From Branchipolynoe longqiensis (taxonomy: Eukaryota; Annelida; Polychaeta; Phyllodocida; Polynoidae), in assembly GCA_030323885.1 (NCBI GenBank), contig CM059191.1, positions 102,844,292 through 102,908,291 of the forward strand: a stretch of DNA of 64,000 bases, in the 5' to 3' direction. Positions 21,311-31,261 of the stretch are shown in pieces. Position 1 is the first letter of the stretch, and the number at the start of each line of letters is the position of its first letter. The translations under genes were made by a program, and so were the position numbers. Under the pieces are notes generated by a model. The model had not been told where the DNA came from, made no database searches, and saw only the letters and a program-made list of their open reading frames with translations.

Positions 21311-21743
21311 GCTGCCTTTATTGCATTAGATTGATCTCCTAGAGATGTGTGTGTGGGAGAGGGTGCGGGTGGAGTGTCTACATATCGCTGCTACCGACAC
21401 ACCCACATGCCTAACATGTTGTGTCTGGTGTTATATATTTGCATTGTTTTTTCCTTAGCAGTTTGCTGTACCCTCATGTTTAGAAAATTGCGGTTGTTAG
21501 AGCTGCCTGAGCACCAGCTGAGCTGCTCTCAATATGGCTATTATGGTTTGTGTGTCCTCTGTGCAAATCGTGCATCTACATATCTGTCTTCAGTCACTGA
21601 GAATGTTGACTATGGAATGGTATTGTATTTTATGAGGAACTAGCCAGAGTTCCCTCGTCTGCTACCTTTTGTTTCCAGTTGTTGAAGCGGACGAATATAA
21701 AGAATATCTACTGTCAGACCATAATAATTCACGAAACTGAATA

Positions 21744-22500
21744 GACTAGATCACCATTCCAGCCGCGCGGTGCATTGTGGGATACCTGGAAGAAAAACAA
21801 ACCCATGCGAAGCACATGGCTAATGCTAAGACACTGGGTGCAGCTATGAAATGTGCTAGTTCTAGCTCATCTCAGACTTGTTTGAAACATAGAATACCAA
21901 CTAAAAAAATATATGTAATAAATTAAGATGTTAATCTTTTATCTAGCATTGCATTTACATCAATCTAATCAGCATGTCTTATACCATCTGCATTTAGATT
22001 TAGACAAATCTGGGCACTCAGACTAGTGTTAGAGCCATAGCCAGAGTCAGTTTTACTTATTTTATTCATGTTTTTATTTATATCCTATGGTTAATAACAT
22101 TTGTTGGGCTAGGAAATGGGTAGGGTTAATCAGACATTGGTTATATTTTTCCTTGAAACAAGTTTTTGTTGGCACATTTGACATTTTAATATTTAGAACA
22201 AGAATTACTTATGTCTAATCAATGGTGATGTAAACATCAGCCTGTAAAGTGACTGATATTGTATGTTTCTTAGCACAAAATGCTGAATTATGGACAGTTG
22301 TGTATTAAACATATACATTAAATTATTATATTGCACGCGTCCATCCATGTTTGTACCAAATTGTTATGTATTTTTATTATTTTTGAATAAAATCGAAGTT
22401 TTGCCCTATGTGTATCGGCAAACTCAATGGCCGAGTGCCTTTGTTTTTCTCTCGACACCGTTTTCACCGCATGCGCAGTTGGAACCATCGATTATAGCAC
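21744..22500 (+). mobile_element. Approx. 760-bp TIR element, copy 1
   Basis: About 90% similar by eye to 29955-30720 over its full length, same orientation. It begins near CACCATTCCAGCCGCGCGG with GTGCATTGTGGGA and ends CCGCATGCGCAGTTGGAACC. The ends are short imperfect inverted repeats (GGTTCC type). The interior is AT-rich without a convincing ORF. Confidence 0.75.
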
Positions 22501-22631
22501 TCTACCTGTCTACTGTAACTCACCAATACTACCATAATTATTGGTTGCTTATACTCCCATCAGGATTTATTGGTGTAGCTTCATTTGTAACGATATAACT
22601 AGCATACATTGATGCAATAATATACTACCTC

Positions 22632-22718
22632 CATTATGTACCTAACCTATGTTATGTACCTAAACTATGTTATGTACTTAAACTATTTCATGTACCTAAG
22701 CTATGGTATGTACCTAAA
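22632..22718. repeat. Short tandem repeat of TATGTACCTAAACTATGT
   Basis: Four to five units of about 20 bp. It abuts AAAGGGCCTGTCACACTA at 22719, which resembles a TTAA-family terminus without a partner end. Confidence 0.8.
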
Positions 22719-23097
22719 GGGCCTGTCACACTATGGTCTATAGAGGTGGCATACGCCTAATGTGGCACAATAATTTGAAAAATGTTATAGGTCGAGATAA
22801 GCTGACCTTTGTGCACTGTGGGAGGTACCTTTGAGCTTTGTTAGACAGTTGATATAAAAAAGCAGCAAAAAACAGCAACAAAAATGACACCGTGCCTGCA
22901 ATATGGGTGCCTGTATGTGACGTCACGTGCCGCGGGCTGGTTTCAGCGGGAAAAAGCAGACGATATTTATAAATGACTTCCGGTTGTCTGCAGGTAACAT
23001 ATGATCAGAAGGGAAGGCTTTTTGCGTGAGTGTTGAATCCGCCCCTGTTCAACAGGAGCAGAAGCCCATAATACACTGCTCAGAGTGGGACTAGTCT

Positions 23098-23261
23098 GTT
23101 TGATGGGGTTTTGTGTCCTAGCAACAACTACCATCATATCACCGAGTTGGTACAGTGTGCGCTCGCTGCTGCGCTATAGTGCTGCCCTACACCCGGCATC
23201 ATAAACATGTAATACCCACTCAGTCACATTATCCGGAGGGAACAAACCAGTCCTTGCTTTA
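23098..23261 (-). mobile_element. SINE-1 fragment
   Basis: Reverse SINE-1: GGGGTTTTGTGTCCTAGCAA, AGTGCTGCCCTACACCCGGC, CCCACTCAGTCACATTATCC, CCAGTCCTTGCTTTATCCTA. The tRNA head is absent because it runs into a TRIM LTR. Confidence 0.8.
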
Positions 23262-23450
23262 TCCTAGTATAGTATTCTACATTGACCTCTCAGGAAAAGA
23301 TCCGCTTAGACAGGTAGGCGTGGTGACATCAGAGCCTATGTAGTGAAATAGTTAGCACATTGATCTGCAATACAAGAGATGTGGGTTCGATTCCCTCTCT
23401 AGGCACAATATTTCCCATTTGCGATATTTCCCTTGTGCGTTACCACGACA
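23262..23450 (+). mobile_element. Degenerate solo TRIM LTR
   Basis: Matches the LTR in order: CTACATTGACCTCTCAGG, AGACAGGTAGGCGTGGTGA, TAGTTAGCACATTGATCTGC, GATGTGGGTTCGATTCCC, TCTAGGCACAATATTTCCC. The end is diverged and part of it is duplicated. Confidence 0.72.
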
Positions 23451-23932
23451 ACACTAGTAATGATGAAAGTTTCGCTGGGTAGAGGGGGTTGACACACACC
23501 TGGGAGATGTAGGGAGTTTACTGATATATGGCAGACTATTTATTAGACTTCCAGGCTGCTCCAGCTGCTCCGAATAGTATTTCGGGTCGGCAGATAGTAC
23601 TTTAGTTATTAATGGTGGCACGAAGCAATATCTGTACTTTAGTTATTAATGGTAGCACAAAGCAATATCTGTATTTATGTTATTAATGGTAGCAATACTA
23701 GAATGAAGCAATATCTGTACTTTAGTTATTAATGGTAGCATGAAGCAATATCTGTACTTTAGTTATTAATTGTAGCGCAAAGCAATATCTGTAATTACGT
23801 TATTAATGGTAGCATGAAGCAATATCTGTACTTTAGTTATTAATGGTAGCACAACGCAATATCTGTACTTACGTTATTAATGGTAGCAATACTAGCATGA
23901 AGCAATATCTGTACTTTAGTTATTAATGGTAG

Positions 23933-24114
23933 TGTAGTGGTCTGCACTGACCTCTCAGGCAAGTAACCACATAGACAGGTAGGCGTGGGGAGTGTCTTGA
24001 TATCAGGGAGCCTAGGTGGTGTAATGGTTAGCACACTGGCCCGGAGTGCAAAGAGATGTGGGTTCGAGTCCCGCTCTAGGCGCAATATTTCCCATTTTCA
24101 TCACCCCCATGACA
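23933..24114 (+). repeat. TRIM 5' LTR
   Basis: 182 bp, nearly identical to 24254-24435. It consists of a 77-bp leader, the 72-nt tRNA-like domain and a 33-bp end containing AATATTTCCCATTTTCATCA. Confidence 0.88.
24010..24081 (+). other. tRNA-like domain in the 5' LTR
   Basis: Exactly 72 nt, in canonical tRNA numbering. The acceptor GCCTAGG pairs with TCTAGGC over 7 bp (one G-U). The D stem GTGT pairs with GCAC, with loop AATGGTTA. The T stem GTGGG/CCCGC encloses TTCGAGT. These supply A-box- and B-box-like pol III promoter sequences. The anticodon stem (CTGGC against GCAAA) pairs poorly and U33 is C, so it is not a working tRNA. The D arm most resembles tRNA-Gln (from memory). Confidence 0.8.
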
Positions 24115-24135
24115 CTGGTTGCCGTGATCAGGATC
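24115..24135 (+). other. Putative primer-binding site
   Basis: Right after the 5' LTR, TGGTTGCCGTGATCAGG follows CT. The second element has TGGCGCCATGACCAGG at the same place. TGG plus this sequence is what the complement of a tRNA 3' end (…CACGGCACCA, as in tRNA-His) would give with a few mismatches. The primer identity is an inference. Confidence 0.55.
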
Positions 24136-24240
24136 CTGTACAAGCTTTGCGCTGTATGGTTGTTGAACCTACCCTGTGTATGTATGTGTTAGTGCATTGC
24201 CTGTTTGTATGTAATTGTAAGCATTACAAGACTTACAATT

Positions 24241-24253
24241 CCAGGGGGACGAG
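24241..24253 (+). other. Putative polypurine tract
   Basis: CCAGGGGGACGAG directly precedes the 3' LTR. The second copy has CCAGGGGGACAAG at the equivalent position. Confidence 0.65.
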
Positions 24254-24435
24254 TGTAGTGGTCTGCACTGACCTCTCAGGCAAGTAACCACATAGACAGG
24301 TAGGCGTGGGGAGTGTCTTGATATCAGGGAGCCTGGGTGGTGTAATGGTTAGCACACTGGCACGGAGTGCAAAGAGATGTGGGTTCGAGTCCCGCTCTAG
24401 GTGCAATATTTCCCATTTTCATCACCCCCATGACA
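24254..24435 (+). repeat. TRIM 3' LTR
   Basis: 182 bp, differing from the 5' LTR at only a few positions, which implies a recent insertion. Its tRNA-like domain lies at 24331-24402. Confidence 0.88.
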
Positions 24436-26598
24436 GTAGCATGAAGCAATATCTGTACTTTAGTTATTAAATGTAGTGCAAAGCAATATCTGTACATACG
24501 TTATTAATGGTAGCATGAAGCAATATCTGTAATTTAGTTATTAATGGTAGCATGAAGCAATATCTGTACTTTAGTTATTAATGGTAGCAATAAGCAATAT
24601 CTGTACTTTAGTTATTAATGGTAGCATGAAGCAATATCTGTACTTACGTTATTAATGGTAGCATGAAGCAATATCTGTACTTTAGTTATTAATGGTAGCA
24701 TGAAGCAATATCTGTACTTTAATTATTAATGGTAGCACAACGCAATATCTGTACTTTAGTTATTAATGGTAGCAATAAGCAATATCTGTACTTTAGTTAT
24801 TAATGGTAGCATGAAGCAATATCTGTACTTTAGTTATTAATTGTAGCACAAAGCAATATCTGTACTTACGTTATTAATGGTAGCATGAAGCAATATCTGT
24901 ACTTTAGTTATTAATGGTAGCATGAAGCAATATCTGTACATTAGTTATTAATGGTAGCACAAAGCAATATCTGTACTTTAGTTATTAATGGTAGCAATAA
25001 GCAATATCTGTACTTTAGTTATTAATGGTAGCATGGATCAATATCTGTACTTTAATTATTAATGGTAGCACAAAGCAATATCTGTACTTTAGTTATTAAT
25101 GGTAGCATGAAGCAATATCTGTACTTTAGTTATTAATGGTAGGATGAAGCAATATCTGTACTTTATTTATTAATGGTAGCAATACACAATATCTGTACTT
25201 AAGTTATTAATGGTAGCACAAAGCAATATCTGTACTTAAGTTATTAATGGTAGCACGAAGCAATATCTGTACTTTAGTTATTAATTGTAGCACAAAGCAA
25301 TATCTGTACTTTAGTTATTAATGGTAGCAATAAGCAATATCTATACTTTAATTATTAATGGTAGCATGAAGCAATATCTGTTCTCTAGTTCGTAATGGTG
25401 GCACGAAGCAATATCTGTACTTTAGTTATTAATGGTAGCAATAAGCAATATCTGTACTTTAGTTATTAATGGTAGCATGAAGCAATATCTGTACTTTAGT
25501 TATTAATGGTAGCAATAAGCAATATCTATACTTTAATTATTAATGGTAGCATGAAGCAATATCTGTTCTCTAGTTATTAATGGTGGCACGACGCAATATC
25601 TGTACTTTAGTTATTAATGGTAGCAATAAGCAATATCTGTACTTTAGTTATTAATGGTAGCACGAATCATTATCTGGACTTTAGTTATTACTGGTAGCAC
25701 AAAGCAATATTTGTACTTTAATTATTAATGGTAGCACAAAGCAATATCTGTACTTTAGTTATTAATGGTAGCATGAAGCAATATCTGTACTTAAGTTATT
25801 AATGGTAGCACAAAGCAATATCTGTACTTAAGTTATTAATGGTAGCACACAGCAATATCTGTACTTTAGTTATTAATGGTAGCACAACGCAATATCTGTA
25901 TTTTTAGTTATTAATGGTAGCACAAAGCAATATTTGTACTGTAGTTATTAATGGTAGCATGAAGCAATATCTGTACTTAAGTTATTAATGGTAGCACAAA
26001 GCAATATCTGTACTTGAGTTATTAATGGTGGCATGAAGCATTATCTGTACTTTAGTTATTAATGGTAGCACGAAGCAATATATGTACTTTAGTTAGTAAT
26101 GGTAGCACGGAGCAATATCTGTACTTTAGTTATTAATGGTAGCACGGAGCAATATCTGTACTTAAGTTATTAATGGTAGCTCGAAGCATTATCTGTACTT
26201 TAGTTATTAATGGTAGCACAAAGCAATATCTCTACTTTAGTTATTAATGGTAGCACAAAGCAATATCTGTACTTTAGTTATTAATGGTAGCACGGAGCAA
26301 TATCTGTACTTTAGTTATTAATGGTAGCACAAAGCAATATCTGTACTTTAGTTATTAATGGTGGCACGAATATCTGTGTAATCTTCTGTCTCCCCAATCA
26401 GTCATTCCAAGCGCTCAGATCATCCAGTCAGATCTCAATAGACGCTCATTTATCTGGACGCAAATAATTCAGTGATGGTGGTTCCTGTGTGGCTGGTCCC
26501 ACTTGATGGATTAGGGTAGCCAGGGCATGTAAGAAGAGCAGCATCGCTTGAGGAATTTAATTTAAATGTCCTCAAACATTCAACTGTTTAAACTTTAA

Positions 26599-26975
26599 AG
26601 TTGCATCGTCAGAAGAACAATTCTTTTTTTTAAAACTATGTACATGTTTGTATTATATATACCCAGCTTAGATCCTGGTGCACTTAAATGTTTGTTGCTG
26701 CCGAGAAGGGCCTAAGCCAATTTAATAGAAACCAATTTAATAGAAACCATTTGAACTTAAACCAATTTAATAGAAACCATTTTAATAGAAATAATTTAAT
26801 AGACGACAATTTAATAGCACGCGTTGCTGCTGAATCCCTAGGGGATCCATATTTGTTCTATGCTTGCCAAAATTAATTTAGCATATGTTCAGTCAAAATA
26901 TCTGTAGAGTTAGTCATTTAACATAAGAGTTACACCAAAGTAACGTAACGTAGGTTATCATGATCAGCCTAAGAT
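26599..26975 (+). mobile_element. TTAA-B MITE with internal expansion, right end lost
   Basis: TTAA (26595-26598), then AGTTGCATCGTCAGAAGAAC and the family body. An internal block AATTTAATAGAAACCA is repeated five or six times (26710-26815), which lengthens the copy. The right end merges into the GT-rich array. Confidence 0.75.
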
Positions 26976-26984
26976 ATTTATGTA

Positions 26985-27640
26985 GGTGTGTGGGTGTGTG
27001 CGTATTTGTGTGCGTGTGTACAGGTTGGGTGTGCGTGTGTGCCTGTGTAGGTGTGTGCATGTATGCATGTGTGTAGGTGGGTGGCAGTGTGCATTTGTGT
27101 GTGTAGGTGTTTGGGAGTGTGCGTATTTGTGTGCGTGTGTACAGGTGGGGTGTGCGTGTGTGCCTGTGTAGGTGTGCATGTATGCATGTGTGTAGGTGGG
27201 TGGCAGTGTGCATTTGCGGGTGTAGGTGTTTGGGAGTGTGCGTATTTGTGTGCGTGTCTACAAGTTGGGTGTGCGTGTGTGCCTGTGTAGGTGTGCATGT
27301 ATGCATGTGTGTAGGTGGGTGGCAGTGTGCATTTGCGGGTGTAGGTGTTTGGGAGTGTGCGTATTTGTGTGCGTGTCTACAGGTGGGGTGTGCGTGTGTG
27401 CCTGTGTAGGTGTGCATGTATGCATGTGTGTAGGTGGGTGGCAGTGTGCATTTGTGTGTGTAGGTGTTTGGGAGTGTGCGTATTTGTGTGCGTGTCTACA
27501 GGTGGGGTGTGCGTGTGTGCCTGTGTAGGTGTGTGCGAGTATGCATGTGTGTAGGAGGGTGGCAGTGTGCATTTGTGTGTGTAGGTGGTTGGGAGTGTGC
27601 GTATTTGTGTGCGTGTGTACAGGTGGGGTGTGAGTATGTT
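26985..27640. repeat. GT-rich minisatellite, 119-bp unit
   Basis: Units contain TGTAGGTGGGTGGCAGTGTG, then GTGTTTGGGAGTGTGCGTAT and ACAGGTGGGGTGTGCGTGTG. Equivalent points recur at 119-bp steps (27107, 27226, 27345, 27464). Long open frames on both strands (Cys/Val or His/Thr rich) are repeat products. Confidence 0.92.
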
Positions 27641-28830
27641 CATCTTTCTTTGTGTGCGTGTTTGTGTGCCGAAGTCTGTGTGCAGGTGTGCGTGTGTGTA
27701 TGTGGATGACGGTGTGCGTGTCTGTGTGTGAAGGTGGGTGGTAGTGTGTGTACGGGTGCCTGTGTGTAGGTGGGTGGGTGGTGTTTGTGTGTAGGTTGGC
27801 GTTTGTGTGTGTTTGTGTGAGTAGGTGGGTGGGAGTGTGCGTGTATGAGTGCCTGTGTGTAGGTAGGTGTGTGCGTGTATGCATGTGTGTAGGTGGGTGG
27901 CAGTGTGCATTTGTGTGTGTAGGTGTTTGAGAGTGTGCGTATTTGTGCGCGTGTGTACATGTGGGGTGTGCCTGTGTTCATCTTTCTTTGTGTGCGTGTT
28001 TGTGTGTCGCAGTCTGTGTGCATGTGTGTGTGTGTGTATGTGGGTGACAGAGTGCGTGTCTGTGTGTGAAGGTGGGTGGTAGTGGGTGTACGGGTGCCTG
28101 TGTGTAGGTGGGTGGGTGGTGTTTGTGTGTAGGTTGGCGTTTGTGTGTGTTTGTGTGAGTAGGTGGGTGGGAGTGTGTGTGTACGAGTGCAGGTGTGTAT
28201 GTAGGTGTGTGTATGCATGTGTATAGGTGGGTGGCAGTGTGCATTTGTGTGTGAAGGTGTTTGGGAGTGTGCGTATTTGTGTGCGTGTGTACAGGTGGGG
28301 TTTGCGTGTGTTCATCTTTCTTTGTGTGCGTGTTTGTGTGTCGCAGTCTGTGTGCATGTGTGTGTGTGTATGTGGGTGACAGAGTGCGTGTGTGTGTGTG
28401 AAGGTGGGTGGTAGTGTGTGTACGGGTGCCTGTGTGTAGGTGGGTGGGTGGTGTTTGTGTGTAGGTTGGCATTTGTGTGTGTTTGTCTGAGTAGGTGGGT
28501 GGGAGTGTGTGTGTACGAGTGCCTGTGTGTAGGTAGGTGTGTGCGTGTATGCATGTGTGTCGGTGGGTGGCAGTGTGCATTTGTGTGTGTAGGTGTTTGG
28601 GAGTGTGCATATTTGTGTGTGTGTGTACAGGTGGGGTGTGCGTGTGTTCATCTTTCTTTGTGTGCGTGTTTGTGTCGGAGTCTGTGTGTGTGTGTGTGTA
28701 TATGTGGGTGACAGTGTGCGTGTCTGTGTGTGAAGGTGGGTGGTAGTGTGTGTACGGGTGCCTGTGTGTAGGTGGGTATGTGTGTGGTGTTTGTGTGTAG
28801 GTTGGTGTGCAGTGTGTTTGCAGTGTGTGT
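27600..28830. repeat. GT-rich higher-order repeat, about 336-bp unit
   Basis: The landmark TTCATCTTTCTTTGTGTGCG recurs near 27638, 27979, 28311 and 28648 (steps of about 341, 332, 337). Each long unit includes one segment related to the 119-bp unit, so the two arrays share ancestry. Confidence 0.9.
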
Positions 28831-28979
28831 AGGTGGGTGGGAGTGAATGAGTTTGCGCGTGTGTCTATATATCTGGGAGTGTATGTGTTTGTGTGTAAGG
28901 TGGGTTGTAGTGTGCATATTTGGATGCATGATTGTGTCTGTAGGTGTGTGCTAGTGTGCATGTGTAGGTTGATGGGAAT

Positions 28980-29163
28980 GCACCTGTGTGAGTCTGTGCG
29001 TGTGCGTGTGCACCTGTGCATGTTCGTCTGTGCGTGTTCGTCTGTGCGTGTGCATGTGTGTCTGTGTGTGTGCATCTGTGCATGTGTGTGCGTGTGTGTC
29101 TGTGTGTGTCTGTGCATATGCATCTATGCGTGTGCGTGTGCGTGTGCGTGTGCGTGTGCGTGT
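28980..29163. repeat. GTGC-type alternating purine/pyrimidine repeat
   Basis: Tandem GTGTGCGTGTGC and GTCTGTGCGT, ending in a pure GTGCGT run at about 29127-29161. Long alternating GC/GT is a classic Z-DNA-prone composition. Confidence 0.88.
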
Positions 29164-29261
29164 GTGGGCAGTGTGTTGCAGTATTGACGTTCTCCTACAA
29201 ATACATGCCAGACACCAGACACAACTAAGTGTATACAGGCACGTGCAGACAAACAGTATCT

Positions 29262-29738
29262 GGTGGCACTGCAAGCCACATGGTGGCGCTGTACGCCACC
29301 TGGTGGCACTGTACACCACCTGGTGGCACTGCTCGTCACTAAGGTGCACCGGATGCCATCTACTGATATTGTTACCTATGGAGCGGCACTGTACACCACC
29401 TGGCGAATATGTACACCACCTTGCGGCACTGTACGTTACCTGGTGGCACTGTACGCAATGGGCTGACAATATACTCCACAGAGCAGCACCGTACATCATC
29501 TGGTGGTATTGCACGCCAATGTAGCAGCATTGTACGTCATCTTGCGGCACTGTATACATTCTTCTAGGGCACTCTACGCCGCCTGGTGGCATTGTACGCC
29601 ATATGGTGGCAGTGTGCGCCTTCTAGGACACTGCGCGCCACCATGTGGCATCGCAAGGCATCTGGTGGCATTGTACGCCATCTGGTGGCATTGTGCGCCA
29701 TCTGGTGGCATTGTGCGCCATTTGGTGGCATGGTGCGA
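29262..29738. repeat. 20-bp array carrying CTCF-like cores
   Basis: About 24 units of GCCACCTGGTGGCACTGTAC with variants. On the minus strand several units read CCACCAGGTGGC or CCACCAGATGGC, both exact fits to the CTCF core CCASYAGRKGGC. Other units are one base off. Binding is not shown. Confidence 0.88.
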
Positions 29739-29954
29739 ATAAATGAACACTTGATACCACCCTCTGTGGCTAAGGCTTGAATCAAAATTACACACCTCCC
29801 GGACAGGATTCACACGCTGTAACGACTAGTCCATTCCGACACACTTGCCGCCATAACAGCAGATTCACTGCTATGTGTGTCTTCTGAATTACTGTCAGCT
29901 CGTTTATACCGGAAGTGGGGAGGTTGCCCATCTCAGCCCGGCCCTTCACTATAA

Positions 29955-30720
29955 GACCGATACACTACATTACGGTTCCAGCGGCGCGGTGCATTGTGGG
30001 ATGTGTCAGAGCAAAACAAAGCCGCGAGAAGCACATGGCACATGCCAATACACTGGGTGCAGCTATGAAATGTGCTAGTTTCAGCTCATCTCAGCTCTTG
30101 TTTGAAACATAGAATACCAACTAAAAATATATATATAATAAATTTAAGATATTAATCTTTTATCCAGCATTGCATTTACATCAATATCATCAGCACATCT
30201 TATGCCATGTGCATTTAGATTTAGACAAATCTAGGCACTCAGGCTAGTGTTAGAGCCATAGCCAGAGTCAGTTTTATTTAATTTATTCATGTTTTTATTC
30301 ATATACTATGGTTAATGACATATGTAGAAATAGAAAATGAGTAGGGTTAATCAGATATTGGTTATATATTTCTTTGAAACAAGTTTTTGTTGACACACTT
30401 GACATTTTAATATTTAGAACAAGAATTACTTCTGATTAATCAATGGTCATGTAAACATCAGCCTGTAAAGTGACTGAAATTGTATGTTTCTTAGCTCAAA
30501 ATGCTTAATTATGGAGAGTTGTATCTTAAACATATTCATTATATTATTATATTGCATCCTTCTGTCCATGTTTGTGCCAAATATTTATGTATCTCTATTT
30601 ATTTTGAATACAATGCCAGTTTTGCCCTACGCGTATCAGCAAACTCAATGGCTGTAAGCCTTTGCTTTGCTCCCAACCCTGTTTTCAGCGCATGCGCAGT
30701 CGGAACCGTGATGTAGTCTA
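29955..30720 (+). mobile_element. Approx. 760-bp TIR element, copy 2
   Basis: Left end ACTACATTACGGTTCCAGC and right end GGAACCGTGATGTAGTC form an imperfect inverted repeat of about 16 bp. It shares its body with 21744-22500: GTGCATTGTGGGA, AAACATAGAATACCAACTAA, GCATTTAGATTTAGACAAAT, CATGTAAACATCAGCCTGTA. Its right end holds AGCGCATGCGCAG, an NRF1-type motif. Non-coding. Confidence 0.78.
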
Positions 30721-30878
30721 TACTGTAGACTCACTTGAACCAATATACACATAGTCCCTGTTTACTAAATGCCACTGGAGGGGTAGGACTTCCGTACATA
30801 TGCTTCTGGTGTGGATTTGAATGAAACGCATGCACCTGGTATTCTAAAGTTGGTCACATGCCACTTCATGTGTGTGTT

Positions 30879-31046
30879 GAGGCCGTGATGAAAATGGTAA
30901 ATATTGGGCCTAGAGTGGGAATTGAACCCACAAGTATTGCATTCTAGGCCAGTGTGCAAATCATTTCACCACCTAGGCTCCCATATGTCACCATACCTAG
31001 CTGTGTATGTGGCTTCTTAGCTGAGAGGTCAGCGCAGACCACTACA
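30879..31046 (-). mobile_element. Solo TRIM LTR, diverged
   Basis: Minus-strand LTR blocks: TGTAGTGGTCTGCGCTGACC, AGCCTAGGTGGTGAAATG, CACTGGCCTAGAATGCAATA, TGTGGGTTCAATTCCC, CTCTAGGCCCAATATT. The tRNA-like domain is still recognisable. Confidence 0.78.
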
Positions 31047-31261
31047 TATAGATGCTTCACCGACACCCTGGAGGCCTGACTAGGGATGGGTAGCTATCAA
31101 CACAGGTGTCTAGGATGTGGCCTGCTATCATATCGGCAATTTGTGTAAGCTGTCAGTTCAGAAATCTCAGGCTTTGCTACATCATGACGTCACAACTTAG
31201 CCCGTGAGAAGTCTGAGAAATGTGTTGGGGATTATTATTATACATTAGCTACAACACTACT

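Larger units (their letters stand above)
23933..24435 (+). mobile_element. TRIM: miniature LTR retrotransposon with tRNA-like LTRs
   Basis: Two 182-bp direct repeats (23933-24114 and 24254-24435) flank a 139-bp interior. The LTRs start TGTAGTGGTCTGCACTGACC and end CATCACCCCCATGACA, so they have TGT...ACA termini. A GTAG target duplication flanks the element (23929-23932 and 24436-24439) and the host minisatellite continues either side. The interior starts with a primer-binding-like site and ends in a purine tract. Nothing is encoded, so gag/pol must come from an autonomous partner. Size and layout fit a TRIM. A second copy with the same architecture lies at 54317-54824, so this is not a chance pair of SINEs. 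Confidence 0.88.
23598..26368. repeat. 37-bp minisatellite, about 60 copies
   Basis: Unit TAGCATGAAGCAATATCTGT then ACTTTAGTTATTAATGG. Variants alternate at one spot (CATGAAG, CACAAAG, CAATAAG, CACGAAG) and at ACTTTAG/ACTTAAG/ACTTACG. A 503-bp TRIM insertion with its 4-bp duplication (23933-24439) interrupts it. Confidence 0.95.

Noticed and set aside
24010..24081. Functional tRNA gene
   Set aside because: Acceptor, D and T arms fold, but the anticodon stem pairs poorly and U33 is lost. It is repeated within LTRs of a mobile element, so it is a tRNA-like domain and not a tRNA gene.
23933..24435. Two tandem SINE insertions
   Set aside because: Both units are 182 bp, have TG...CA ends, share one 4-bp target duplication around the pair, and flank an interior that recurs intact in a second locus with the same layout.
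27258..29123. Open frames of up to 424 codons rich in His/Thr or Cys/Val
   Set aside because: They are translations of GT/CA-rich minisatellites and overlap one another on both strands.
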